Source of the DNA: Zingiber officinale
Taxonomy: Eukaryota; Streptophyta; Magnoliopsida; Zingiberales; Zingiberaceae
Length of the DNA stretch: 64,000 nucleotides
Assembly (NCBI RefSeq): GCF_018446385.1
Contig: NC_055986.1
Span: 28,021,593-28,085,592 of the forward strand
Direction: 5' to 3'
The notes under the pieces were generated by a model that worked only from the letters and a program-made list of their open reading frames with translations, had not been told where the DNA came from and did not search any database. Numbering within the stretch: position 1 is the stretch's first letter; every line of letters starts with the position of its first letter. Positions 49,241 through 60,455 of this stretch are shown in pieces. Position numbers and translations under genes: made by a program.

Positions 49241-50788
49241 ATGGTAAATCTTTTGCCCACCCAGTATATTTGATCCTAATCATTGATGCTGAAGACATAA
49301 ATATTAGGAATTACAACATGGCAATTAGAAAAGACCATGCCCTTGAATATTTATGGCTTGTGAAATTGGAATCAAACCTAGCAAATGCCATTAATGGTCC
49401 TCCAATGATTAATAACAAGAGACAAACTCATATTACAAATAGTTAAAGAGGATGAGTCAAGTCGTGAAAAGAGCGATTCCCTTTTTGTTAGACCAACCGT
49501 TTCACATCTCTTTTTAGACTCATAGTGACCTCTGTGTGATTAGCCTTCTATTTCACTTTACCAATCATTAGGACCACCACCTCCATGTATCTTTCATGCA
49601 TGATGTTCATATCTTTTTACTTTTTAGAAGGGAATTTGAGACAAGACCTCCTGAACATCATAACATCTGGCAAAGACCAGACCATCTTTGAGCATGCATC
49701 GAACTAGAGATCGGAGTTAAAACTAATGAAACCATCATATCCTCAAAACCCATTTCCAACAATGGATGATAGATCTGAAGGAGAGGGTTTGAACTTTTGG
49801 TTTCAGGTTGATTGTTGCACATTAAGTACACTTGCACACCCTGCAAACATCAATTCCCTTCTTGAATAAAATATCATAAATAGTCAATTTTCCAAAATGC
49901 AGCACTTAAACTAAGATTGATTAAGGTTAGCAGATCTATCATTATCAGATTATCATGACTATCATCTAAAAGGATGAGATCAGAGTAGTCATTCTCACAA
50001 CAGGATGAACTTTTTCTGTGATTCTGGATGGATATGAATGGCTTTTATATATAAATTTTTTAACTTTATGTTTCATTCTTTTGGAAGATAGTTGCATGCT
50101 CATTCTTTTAGCATTAATACTTGGTGTGAAATGTTCTACATGAGTGCTTGACGAAGAGCATGCATGTTTGAACCACATCCTTCAGTCTCATTTATTCTTG
50201 GATTGATATTATTTGTTTTAATCATGTTTTATTCATTCATTTATGTTTATCATGTTTGGAGTTGAACATATCGATGGTGTTTGGTTTCTTACACCTGATT
50301 AATTTCAGAACAAGCGAAAGTTCAACAACCTCATCAGTGCATATGCGGTGCAATGCAGTAAATGCTTCAAATTCAGGATAATCCCAACAAGAGAAGAATA
50401 CGAAACAATCAGGCAAAACTTCATCAAGGATCCCTGGGTCTGCCACAACAATCCTAATCTTTCCTGCAATGATCCTGGTGATGTAGAGTACAACACTAGT
50501 CGATTTTGGGTCATCGACAAGCCAAATTTGCCCAAGACTCCAGCTGGTCTCGATAGATTGGCGATCATGAGATCAGACTTTTCCAAGATGGATATCAACT
50601 ATGTGATGCCCAACGGAAAGAGGCTGAGGAGCTCAGTGGAAATAGAGAAGTTCATAGAAGCCAATCAAGAGTACAAAGGCAGATTTACCCCTGCAGATTT
50701 TAGTTTTACGCCTCCAAAGATTCCTGAGGAGATGATCCCCAAGGGCATAGAGGGAAGTTCAAGTAAAAAGAAGAAGACTGGGCTGTAG
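49241..50788 (+). CDS. CW zinc finger / methyl-CpG-binding domain protein, MBD4-like
   Basis: The protein resembles plant MBD1/2/4/12-type proteins, nuclear proteins that pair a CW-type zinc finger with a methyl-CpG-binding domain. Model: ATG at 49241-49243 ends an exon, with GTAAAT donor at 49244 and TTTCAG acceptor at 50303-50308. Exon 50309-50788 carries the rest, giving 160 aa (Arabidopsis MBD4 about 180). The zinc finger is C17-x2-C20, C46, C54. The MBD region follows at about residues 63-120 (RFWVIDKPN, NYVMPNGKRLRSSVEIEKF), then FTPADFSFTPPKIPEE and a basic tail (SSSKKKKTGL). The conserved Trp of the FKWR motif is Phe23. The single-codon first coding exon is inferred; the last exon is solid. 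It has no overlap with its neighbours. Confidence 0.8.
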
Positions 50789-50924
50789 TGGTGCGTTTGC
50801 CTGTTTGCAAACTTACTTTTTTATTGAAGTAACCTCCTTTGGAAGGAGAAGATGCTTGTGGGCTCTGTATTTATGGTGTGTTTACTTTGGCTGAATCAGT
50901 ACTTAGGGCCGTAAACAAGTTAAG

Positions 50925-51450
50925 CCAAGCTAAGTTTTAATGTAACCAAGCCCTAAAATGAATCGTTTGAAATGATTGTTCAAGCTTGACTTGATTTATT
51001 TGTTATATGCTTGAGCTTGACTTGAACTTGGTTCGTTTAGATGTTATCAAACTTTCAATTTAAATTTGGTTTGAGCTTGATTCGTTTTGATACTATCAAG
51101 CTCTCAATTCAAACTTATTTGATTGTTTGAAATTTTTATTTGCTTGATTGGTTATTGAGCTTGATAATTTAAACTTGTTTGTTTATTTTTAATTTTTTAT
51201 TTATTTATTTAGTATTATGATAAGAGTTTCATTAATGGACATAATTTGTAAATATTATTTATGAATATTATTCATGAATATTATTTACGAATATTGTTCA
51301 TAAATATTACTAATTCAATATATATGTTGTTTGTTAGTTTAATGAGTTGTTTAAGTTTATTTATTTAATTAATCTTGTATGGATTAAATAAATATAAATG
51401 AACTCTTGTTAAATTGAATGCCAACTTTCGGTTCATTTACCCTAAAAACC
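50925..51450. repeat. AAGCTTGACTTG-type degenerate repeat, unclassified
   Basis: It starts GGGCCGTAAACAAG and holds many variants of GCTTGAGCTTGACTTG, then AT-rich GAATATTATTCATGAATA palindromes. A similar style (AAGCTCG motifs beside AT-rich sequence) begins piece F at 15916. No TIR or target duplication was found. Confidence 0.45.
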
Positions 51451-51805
51451 CTCATTTACCCTGATTAGCAGTTGCTTCATGCTATTTGTCTCAAAAGGGC
51501 TTGAGACCGTTGGAACTCAATCTTGTTTAAACGTGCTCCTTTGTAATTTCAACAACTAGAAAATATTGGTGCTGTATAGAGATCGTATATATTCATCATC
51601 AGTGTCTTCATATTCATTATCTTCTAAATATTGAGAGGAAGATTCATCGTCTTCCTCACTATCGTCTTTTTCATATTAAGAAGTAGATTCCCTCTTCTCC
51701 CTTGGACGTAAAAGTGATTGTATGTTTGGTTATTTTTGGACGCACCAAAAGACACTCAATTTTTAGAATTTTTAAAAAGCACACATAATTTCAATTTTAC
51801 TACTA
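51451..51805. other. Spacer without recognised features
   Basis: Mixed sequence with a short GAA/CTTC-rich stretch near 51640-51700 (CATCGTCTTCCTCACTATCG). No open frame of note and no repeat recognised. Confidence 0.4.
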
Positions 51806-51808
51806 TAA

Positions 51809-51989
51809 GAGCATTCACATCACTGTTAATATTTCAACGTTAATATCTATGTGGATGCACTATAGATGCACTGTAACATTAACGCGTTTAAGGAATTGAA
51901 CGAGTTAAATGCTTACAAATTGAAAAAATTATATATATAATAATATACTACCATTAATGCGTTACGCATTAATAGCATTGTAGATGCTC
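51809..51989. mobile_element. MITE, PIF/Harbinger (Tourist) type
   Basis: This 181-base element is flanked by TAA (51806-51808 and 51990-51992), the usual 3-base PIF/Harbinger target. The terminal repeats are GAGCATTCACATCACTGTTAA on the left and, in reverse, GAGCATCTACAATGCTATTAA on the right. No coding capacity. Confidence 0.75.
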
Positions 51990-51992
51990 TAA

Positions 51993-52353
51993 CAACTATT
52001 GACTTTTTATCTTCTCATTTCTCTTCCGTCTGTCATGCAATATTTATTCTCTTCTCTTTCTTCTCACATTTAGATACAATTTCTTTTCTCTCTTTGTTTT
52101 CTATGGGTGAGTTGTAACGAGCACTTAAGATAATTAAGTATAATCAACTTTACTACAATTTTCTATCTTCTCTTTATTTTTTTCTAAATTTTATTATCCT
52201 CTAAATTTATTTATTTTCAAGAAGGTTAATAAACGATTAAAATATTTTTTTCTATTTTTTATATCTAATTCTAAAAGAATAAAAAAAAATAAAATTAACA
52301 GGAATAATATGAACTAATTTTATTAATAAAAATAATTATAAAATAAAATAAAA
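51993..52353. other. AT-rich spacer
   Basis: TCTTCTCTTTCTTC-rich then AT-rich sequence. Nothing recognised. Confidence 0.4.
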
Positions 52354-54274
52354 ATCACTTTGGTGTTGATTTTTACAACTTAAATACATCATCACTCATT
52401 GCGGTGCTGATTTCAAATACCAACACCATAATATAGATTCTGATCACACATTATGATACTAGTTTTCGAAAACCAACACTACAATGGTGCCAGTCTTTAG
52501 AAAAACCAATATCATAATATTATAAAGGTTTCAAATAATTTTAAACACTACTAGGAGGGATTTAAAAGAGTAAATGTGGGCTTGTTTAGACTCAGGTTCA
52601 CCTAATAAATCAATAGAAGTTGAAATGAATCCGATCTAAACTCTCTAGGTATATGAATGGATTTTGATTGAAATCCATTGATGAACCTAGGAGACTCGGA
52701 TTTCTAAAATTTTATAATGAGATGGAAGTGTGGAATATGTAGAAGAGAAAGGTAAAAAATCCTAGCCCTGAGTCTCCTACATTAAGTTATAGGCTCATGC
52801 CAATTGGCATAAAAGTCTGAAATTTTCTAAACCTTTTGAATAATATTGGGAATCCTTTAAGATGATAATGAAGGGTATATTTATATTCCTGGGTACTGCA
52901 AAAACCTACATGAGTTAGAATAAGTTTGATCAGAGTTTTGTAGGTTTATCAATGGATTTTGATCGAAATCCATTGATAAACCTAGGAGCTTGGATTTCTA
53001 AAAACTTGCAATGAGATGAAAGTATGAAATATGTAGAAGGGATATATGTTGAGAAATCTAGTCCCAAGTCTCCTACACAAAGTCATAGGCCCGTGTCAAT
53101 TGACACAAAGTTTAAAACTTTCTAAACCTTTTGAGTAATATTGGGAATCCTTTACAATAGGGCACATTTAGACTCCTGGCACTTCAGAAACCAACATAAG
53201 TTGGAATGAGCCTGATCAGAGCTATCTAAGTCCATCAATAAATTTTAACCAAACTCTATTGATGGACCTAGAAAATTTGAATTTATAAAAACTTACAATG
53301 AGATGGAAGTGTGCAGTATGCAGAAGGGATAGATGATGAGAAATCCTAGTCTCGAGTCTCCTACACGAAGTTATAGCCCCGTGCCAATTAGTACAAAGTC
53401 TAAAACTTTCTAAACATTTTTTTAGCAATGTTGGAAATCCTTTACGATCATAACGGAAAGCACATTTGGACTCCTGAGCACTGTAAAAACCTACATCAGT
53501 TGGAATGAACCCGATTGGAAATCTCTAAGCCTATCAATGGATTTTGATTGAATCCATTAATGGACTTAGGGGACTTGGATTTTTGAAAACTTGTAATGAG
53601 ATGGAGAGGTTAGTGTGTAGAAGGTATATATAGTGTCCAACACTAGTCTTAAGACACGTATGTAAAATTATGGCCGCGTACCAACTAGAACAAATGTTGG
53701 TGTTGATTTTTGAAGATCAACACCACAGTGGTGGTGGTTTTCGAAGATCAGTACCACAATGGCGCGGGTCTTCAGAAACTAGCACCACAATATTGGTTCT
53801 GATCATACACTGTGGTGCTGGTTTCCAAAGACCAACACCACAATGCTGCTAGTCTTTAGAAACTAGCACAATAGTGTTCTAAAGGTTTCAAATCATTTTG
53901 AATACTATTGGTAGCAATTTAAAAGAGTAAACGAGAGCTAATTTGGACTCAGGTTCACCTAATAAATCCATAGGAATTGGAATGAGTCTGATCGGAACTC
54001 TCTATGCCAATTAATGAGTTTTGACTGAAACCCTCTAGGAGACTTAGATTTCTAAAATTTTATAATGAGGTGGAAGTGTGGATCATGTAGAAGAGATATA
54101 TGGTAAGATTCCTAGTCTTGAGTCTCCTACATGAAATTATAGGCCCGTGTCAATTGACACAAAGTCTGAAACTTTCTAAACCTTTTGAGCAATGTTGGAA
54201 ATCCTTTAAGATAATAATGGAGGGCATATTTGACTCCTGAACACTGCAAAAACCTATATGATTTAGAATGAGTC
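52354..54274. repeat. Satellite with higher-order structure
   Basis: A subunit of about 290 bases (marked by ATGGATTTTGATCGAAATCCATT, CTTGGATTTCTAAAA and TAAACCTTTTGAGTAATATTGG) is repeated about five times. A different module of about 200 bases, rich in ACCAACACCACAATGG, precedes the series at 52361 and again at 53698. The module plus its 290-base units thus repeats with a period near 1337 bases. The array ends abruptly at LTR H (54275). Confidence 0.8.
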
Positions 54275-56972
54275 TGTAAAATACCAAAAATATACGAATA
54301 TCAATAAGGGATTTTTCAGGAATTTTTGGAAATTTTTCGGAAATTTTTCGGAGCTCGTATGGATGAGTTAACGGGGATGAAAACGGGATCCGGAGAAAAG
54401 TCTGTTTAGGCGACCCATTTAAGCGAGGAAATGTTTATTTTATATTTCCTTTTTCTTTTTTCCTTTATTTCTCCTTTTCCTCTCCGTTTCTTTTCCTCTC
54501 CCCGTGCGTGCCCTATTTCCCCGAACTCGAGCGGTTCCCCTTTCTTCCTCTCTTCTCACTCGGCGCCGATCTCTTCTCATCTGTGCCCTAGCTAGCCCCG
54601 ACCTTCTTCTCCTCTGCCGTAGCCCTTGCCGTGGAGTTCCTAGCACCGGCCACTGGTGCCCTAGCCACAGCCGACACCGCCTGGAGAAGCGCCGAGCCGA
54701 TCCTCTTCCCCTGCTGCCGATCCTCTGCCGCCGTCGAACGGAGAGTGCCGGCCACCCTTCCTCTGCCCTCGAGCCCGAGCCACATTGCCGAGTTCTGTTT
54801 CCTCTCTTCCGACAGAGCATCTCCGTTTCTCTTCGCGCCCAACAGCAGCACTCTGTGCCCTGGCATCACCAGCATTTGATCACTAGGCTCTGCCAAGCCC
54901 TTAGTCTCACCTTCGGGAACGAGGGGCACTGATTCGAGTAAGACTAGTAGGTGTTGATTGGGGATGTTTAACATAGAGACTAATAGTTTCCTTGCAGTGT
55001 CGACAACGGATTTGTGGCAGGAAAATCTTTCGGTTAGCATTGTACAACATTTGCATCTCTTGGCCGTGTGTCCACAAGAGTGACTGAGGATAAGGTAAAG
55101 AGTATGCTTGTGATAGATTTAATTGAGTTTGTTTGGATAAGTTTGATTCATTATAGAGTTGGTGGTTCAAGTGTAGTTAGGTCGACTTGTGGTTAAGTTA
55201 GGAATGGAACCCTAAGCTTTGGATTAGGTATAGTTAACTGTGATTAACTATTTAATTAGGGTTCCTGGAGAAAAATAATTTGGTTTAGTTATTTTGCTTA
55301 TAATTAAATTTAGCTAAACAATACGGTTTATTACAGGACTTTGATTCGAGACGAGCATCTCGACGTCCGAGTTGGACCGGACTGATCTTATTTTCCTATT
55401 GGAGGCGGGTACTTTGATTTATGTCTTTGATATGCATAATAATATGTTTAACATATAGCAGTGATTGTGTAATCATTTTGTTTCGGTTGGTCACTACATG
55501 ATAGTTACATGATTGCTTGTTTATTTATTCTGCACTGCATATTGTTTACCTGATCATATATGCTTTAGGTAGTGACCCAACCACATGCTATGTTATCTTC
55601 TGGATCTAGGGTTTATTTGATGCCCTATCTGATTTGTGTACCTTCTATCTGATACATCTTCCAGTGGTACACACTTTGTATTATTTATATGGTCATTACT
55701 ATGTTATTCATGAGATTGCCATGCTTAGTGTCATGCATCATGATTGCATGCTGTGCGATTGTCAGCTCCACTATGGTTGAGCCCATCGTCAGTTACATGT
55801 ACTGCACACACCACCACCCATGGATTAGTGGTATATCAGGCAGGTGTGTGGCGGTTCTGCTGTTTGGCTCCGTTGGTCTGAGGACTCAGCGTGGTAGCCG
55901 GCAGTCAGTTCCGCTCTGTTTGGCTCCGTTGGCATTTAGTGTAGCAGCGTGGTAGCCGGCAGATGGTGGACTTTGTTTGGCTCCGTTGGTCAGATGACTC
56001 AGCGTGGTAGCCGGTAGAGATTTCCTCCCCGTCATTGTGTACCGGGAGTTGAGAGCATTGAGCTCCCCCATTTATGATTTGGGGTCAGAGGACAGGAGTA
56101 CTCCGACAGCATCCCGTCCACTCGGTCGCTCATCAGGAGCAGTGATGTCAGAGTGCACGGTCACCATATGCATTTATTGCATTTATTGTTTATGATTGCT
56201 GCATTTACTTGCTACATTTATATGGATGAATATGATTGACATGCATACAGGATTATGACTTCCCCGGTCTGACGACCCTGTTACCTTTGTACTTTGATTC
56301 CGGTTAGTACAGTTATCTCCTGATTTCGTTTCAGTTGCATTTATCATTCTCGTATTCAGGAGACTGTACGCATGATTAGTGTTGTCTGTTATTTATTTTA
56401 TTATGCATATCAGTTGTACCTGCTGAGTGTTGGACTCACCCCGCCTCCATTGTTGATATATTTTCAGGTTGAGGCTGTCCGGAGCAGTTCCAGTCGCTGG
56501 TCCCCACAGCATGTAGTGCTAGTCCATCTGCTGGTCTTTGAGTTGTTATTTTATTTTAGCTTTTCTCTATCAGACTTTGTTTTAGTCTTGTTTTGGATTT
56601 TACATATGGATATTGTATGAAATCCTTCCGTTTGATGGACTTTTGGTATGATTTGGATTTTATTCTACTACATGCCTGCCTGGACGGCAGAAGAGGTGAG
56701 TTCGTCGGATTTGAGCTTTACGAATGTAGTTGAGTAGGGTGGATTTCGAGTCAGAGTACTATTGCTTGTGATTACTATTATTAACTGCGTGGTTGTGACA
56801 GCCAGAGGCTGAATATCTATATAAACTGCGTGGTGATTGTTTTTATTTATTGTTATAATTCCAGCCGCATGTGGCTGAGGTATATGTGTTATGTAGAAGT
56901 TTCAGATTGTCCGCCGTACAGGGGAGATGCTGCCGAAATTTCTTCGGACAGGGACTCCTCTAGGGCGTGACA
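54275..56972 (+). repeat. LTR of element H (Ty3/gypsy-like)
   Basis: This 2698-base LTR starts TGTAAAATACC and ends GGGCGTGACA, followed at once by an iMet-type primer site. These termini are typical of plant chromovirus LTRs (inference). It contains a GC-rich, CT-biased block at 54440-54850 and three 57-base repeats at about 55861-56020. Frames in the GC-rich block are chance. It is inserted in the satellite, with flank GAGTC on the left. The right LTR is not in the window. Confidence 0.75.
55861..56020 (+). repeat. 57-base tandem repeat inside LTR H, three copies
   Basis: TGTTTGGCTCCGTTGG recurs at 55861, 55917 and 55974, each followed by AGCGTGGTAGCCGG. Spacing is 56-57 bases. Confidence 0.85.
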
Positions 56973-56978
56973 ATTTAG

Positions 56979-57218
56979 TGGTATCAGAGCAGGTATACGA
57001 TACTTGCTATGCGTTTTGGATTTTCGAGATTTATTTGATACCAATTTATTTAGTATCAGAGAGAAGTTTTGCGATCATTGTTTTCATATTTTGGATATTT
57101 GGGATAACCTGATACCAATTTATATGGTATCAGAGTGCCAAAGTTTGGCGATATTTGTTGGGTTTTTGTGTGTTGGATTTTTGAGATTTATCTGATACCA
57201 ATTTATTGGTATCAGAGC
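56979..57218 (+). other. Primer-binding site of H, repeated four times as hairpins
   Basis: TGGTATCAGAGC stands at 56979-56990, seven bases from the LTR. Related copies follow at 57051 (TAGTATCAGAGAG), 57125 (TGGTATCAGAGT) and 57207 (TGGTATCAGAGC). Each later copy is preceded by GATACCAATTTA, forming an inverted repeat such as GATACCAAT-TT-ATTGGTATC. Confidence 0.85.
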
Positions 57219-57483
57219 AGGGTGTGATACCTGCTTTTAGTATTCTAGATATATTGTGCTAGCCTAAGTTTGCGAGTCAAACTGGGTAGTTATTTTTGGT
57301 TGTACGGATTTTCCGTTTCGATTATGTTATGGACTTCCGTTTTGGATTTATATGGATTTCCGGTGTTTGTAATTTCTCGTACAGAATTCCGAGGTCATTT
57401 TGGGGACTGGACAGCGACAGAACATCTCCAGACAGTAATTTAGGTATTATGTCATTTTGGTAATTGTTTATACCTGTAGTAAT
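57219..57483 (+). other. Internal remnant of element H
   Basis: About 265 bases of leader-like sequence without a gene, ending where LTR I begins. Either H was split by I or the two were joined by deletion. Confidence 0.5.
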
Positions 57484-57586
57484 TGTTGGTGCGGGTAGCA
57501 CTAACGGTCTAACCCAGGTTTTGATGAATGACAAATAGGTTAAGTTAGTTTTGTTGTTGTCTGACACTTTGATCAAGTGTGCAGGA

Positions 57587-57791
57587 GAAGTCCAGACAGG
57601 TCGACGGGCTGACCAGATGTCTGGCACGAAGTCCAGCTAGGTCGACGGGCTGACCGGATAGCTGGCAAGAAGTCCAAGCGGGTCGACGGGCTGATCGGAC
57701 GCTTGGCGAGAAGTCCAAGCGGGTCGACGGGCTGACCGGACGCTTGGCGAGAAGTCTAGACGGGTCGACGGGCTGACCGGACGTCTGGCAG
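57587..57791 (+). repeat. Five exact-length 41-base repeats, each a potential hairpin
   Basis: Units begin at 57587, 57628, 57669, 57710 and 57751. All share GGTCGACGGGCTGA. The bases on either side form a stem that differs between units but stays complementary, for example CCAGCTA/TAGCTGG and CCAAGCG/CGCTTGG. Confidence 0.92.
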
Positions 57792-58191
57792 GTAAGTGAG
57801 GTAAGTCACTTGAGGGGAGTGACTGCGAGGACGCGTTCCCGGGAAGGGAACATTAGGCGTCGATCCGGCTTAGATCCATTTCGGATATCTAAGTCGAGAT
57901 CGTGACTAGATTCCGGTCTCGGATAGACGGAATCTAAGTCATACTATTTGTGCTAATTCTTACTATGATAAAATGTGCTAACAATCTGTGTTGCAGGATA
58001 TATATTGCCTCGGACTAACTTTGTTTTGCAGGAAAAAGGAGTTTTCTGGAACAAGGTGGTCGCACGAGGAATCCGGCGCCGGAGGATCGGGCGCCGGAAG
58101 TCAAATTATATCCAAACCAAGTCGTCACCACGTGGAGCATCTCGGTTTGGCGTGACGTCACATTCAGGCGGAAGGAATCGGTGCCGGCAAA

Positions 58192-58200
58192 TATATAAAA
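58192..58200 (+). promoter_or_regulatory. TATA box of LTR I
   Basis: TATATAAAA is followed by AGCGGGCGGC, about 360 bases before the LTR end. Confidence 0.5.
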
Positions 58201-58560
58201 AGCGGGCGGCTTGAGAAAATCAATCAATCGAGAACTCTCACTCTGGTCTTGCTGCTCGACATTCAGTGCGACGCCAACAACGCTCCGACAAAGTGCTCCT
58301 TTGATTTTTATTTAATTTCCTTGTCGGTATTGCTTTATTTTCACTAGCATTTCCTGTATTCATTCTGTAATCATATTTCGACTTGTTAGTGATTGCCCAA
58401 CGAAAGTGGTCAAGGACCACGGGCCTTCGAGTAGGAGTCGTCACATGCTCCGAACGAAGTAAAAAACATTTGTGTCTATTTTACTTTTCCGCTGCGTTTA
58501 TACTCTAAGTTTTCGAATCGATATTCACCCCCCCTCTATCGAATCTAACGGTCCTACAAG

Positions 58561-58572
58561 TGGTATCAGAGC
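58561..58572 (+). other. Primer-binding site of element I
   Basis: TGGTATCAGAGC is a perfect initiator-Met tRNA primer site, two bases after the LTR. Confidence 0.9.
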
Positions 58573-58795
58573 AGGTACCGCTTTGATTTGGTGCAACCAC
58601 CAATCAGACTGGGGGTGAAATTTTTTTTCGGTTTTACACTCAAACTCCAAACTGGTTTATCATTTTTTTTATTATTATTTTTAGAGCTAAATTGGTGCAA
58701 CACCAATCTAGATTTTTCTACTATTTTTCTCTTCCCGCACTACTAATCCAAGACCAAGTCTTGGGATATTTTTTTCGGTTATTTACCTGTGCACA

Positions 58796-60455
58796 GAAGG
58801 ACACAGTGCGACCTCCACTCTTCAACGGGGACGACTTTCTGTACTGGAAGAAGCGCATGGAGGTCTACCTCAAAACAGACTTCGACCAGTGGATGAGCAT
58901 TACGAGACCCTACAAAATTCCAGTGGACAACTCCAGGAATCTAGTGGATCCTGAAGACTGGACAGCAGATCTGAAGAAAAAAGCATCAACAGAAAATAAA
59001 GCGATCAACACTCTACAGTGCGGATTGACAAGAGAAGAACTGAACAGAGTCGGTCCACACAAAAACGCTAAAGAGCTATGGGACAAGTTGATCGAACTGC
59101 ACGAGGGAACGAGCGACGCCAAGGTAACAAAACGAGACCTGCTTTTAAATAAAATTTTTAATATAAAAATGCAGGAAGGTGAAACGGCGAATTAACTCCA
59201 CGCAAGAGTCAAGGACATCCTTAACGGGCTTCATGCGATAGGCCACCAGATGGAAAATAGAGACTTAATAAGGTACGCATTAAATGCTTTTCCACGTAAT
59301 AGTTTGTGGGCATCAATTGTAGATGCTTACAAAATTTCAAAAAATCTTTCTGAATTAAAATTAGACGAGCTTTTCTGTGAATTAGAATTACACGAACAAA
59401 CTAATGCTGGAGCCGAGAAAGGTATAGCTCTATTTGCAGGTTCCTCCAAAGAAAAGAAAAGCAAGCCTGAATTTGAAGAAGAATCTGACCAAGACTCCGA
59501 AGATGAAGAACACCTGGTGAACTTGGTAAGAAAAATGTTCACCAGGAGAAAGAGGAGCTTCAGCAAAAAGGACCTTCAAAAAATCAGCTTTCCCTCAGAA
59601 CAAAAGAACGTGACTTGCTACGGCTGCAATAAAAAGGGACACTACAAGAACGAATGCCCAAAACTGAAGTTCGACAAACCAAAGCCAACCAAAAAGAAGG
59701 CACTCAAAGCAATGTGGGACGACTCCTCGGACGAATCGGAGGAAGAAGAGAAGAAACATCAGAGCCACCTCGCACTGATGGCCCGCGAAGCCGAAACAGA
59801 AAACGAGTCGGAAGATGAAGACGGGTCTGAACCCGAAACAAGCCACGAGTCCGTACTCGTTTCCGAAGGCTCGAATGAGGTATATTTTAATTTAAACAAA
59901 AAGTTTTTTAGAATCATCTCCTGTTTAAATAGTAAATTAACTAAAGTAGAAAATGAAAACAAATCACTTCTTGAGGAAAATCAAAACCTCAAGGAACAAA
60001 TCAAAAATTCAAATCCAACTCAAGATCTAACACTTGAGGAAGAGAATCTATCATTAAAAAATAATGTTAAAAATTTAAAAGAAATGCTAGAAAAATTTAC
60101 AACAAGATCAAAAAATTTAGACTTAATCCTAAATAATCAAAAGGCATGCTATAATAAAACCGGATTAGGATATAAGTCGAATTCAAATAAAACCTTCAAA
60201 TCATTAATAACCCAACACAAATCAACCAATCTAGCTTGGGTTCCGAAAGCGTGCTTAACCACGCAAATAGGACTTAACCAATATTATATACCTAAAGAAA
60301 AAATACATTATATAAAATCGAATAAACCAAACCAAAATCCAAAATACAAACCCAAATCAAATTCAAACTTTAAACACCTTAAAAATCAACAAAATTATCA
60401 TCAAGTTAATCATAACTATAAAAGGAATCATCACAAACCTAAAACCAAAATTTAA
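58796..60455 (+). pseudogene. Sirevirus-type Gag of element I, one nonsense codon
   Basis: Gag forms the particle that packages the element RNA. The conserved start block RPPLFNGDDFLYWKKRMEVY begins near 58809. No in-frame ATG precedes it, so the start is lost or unrecognised. A UBN2-type region runs to about 59400, broken by TAA at 59193-59195 (EGETAN*LHARV, where relatives have Gln, so CAA to TAA). Then come an acidic stretch, the zinc knuckle CYGCNKKGHYKNEC (59616-59657), more Glu/Asp-rich sequence, a Glu/Asn-rich coiled coil (about 59930-60130) and a Lys/Asn-rich tail ending KPKTKI at 60455. No protease or polymerase frame follows. Confidence 0.85.

Larger units (their letters stand above)
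57484..58558 (+). repeat. 5' LTR of element I (Sirevirus-like)
   Basis: This 1075-base LTR starts TGTTGGTGCGGG and ends CTAACGGTCCTACA after a CACCCCCCCTCTATC tract, typical of Sirevirus LTRs. It contains five 41-base repeats (57587-57791) and a TATA box (TATATAAAA) at 58192-58200. The right LTR is outside the window. Confidence 0.85.

Noticed and set aside
54440..55040. Overlapping Arg/Pro/Ser-rich frames on both strands
   Set aside because: GC-rich block inside LTR H; no start context, domain or splice structure.
57587..57791. 41-base repeats considered as a CRISPR array or tRNA-like cluster
   Set aside because: Units are contiguous without spacers and sit in the U3 of a plant LTR; no tRNA arms.
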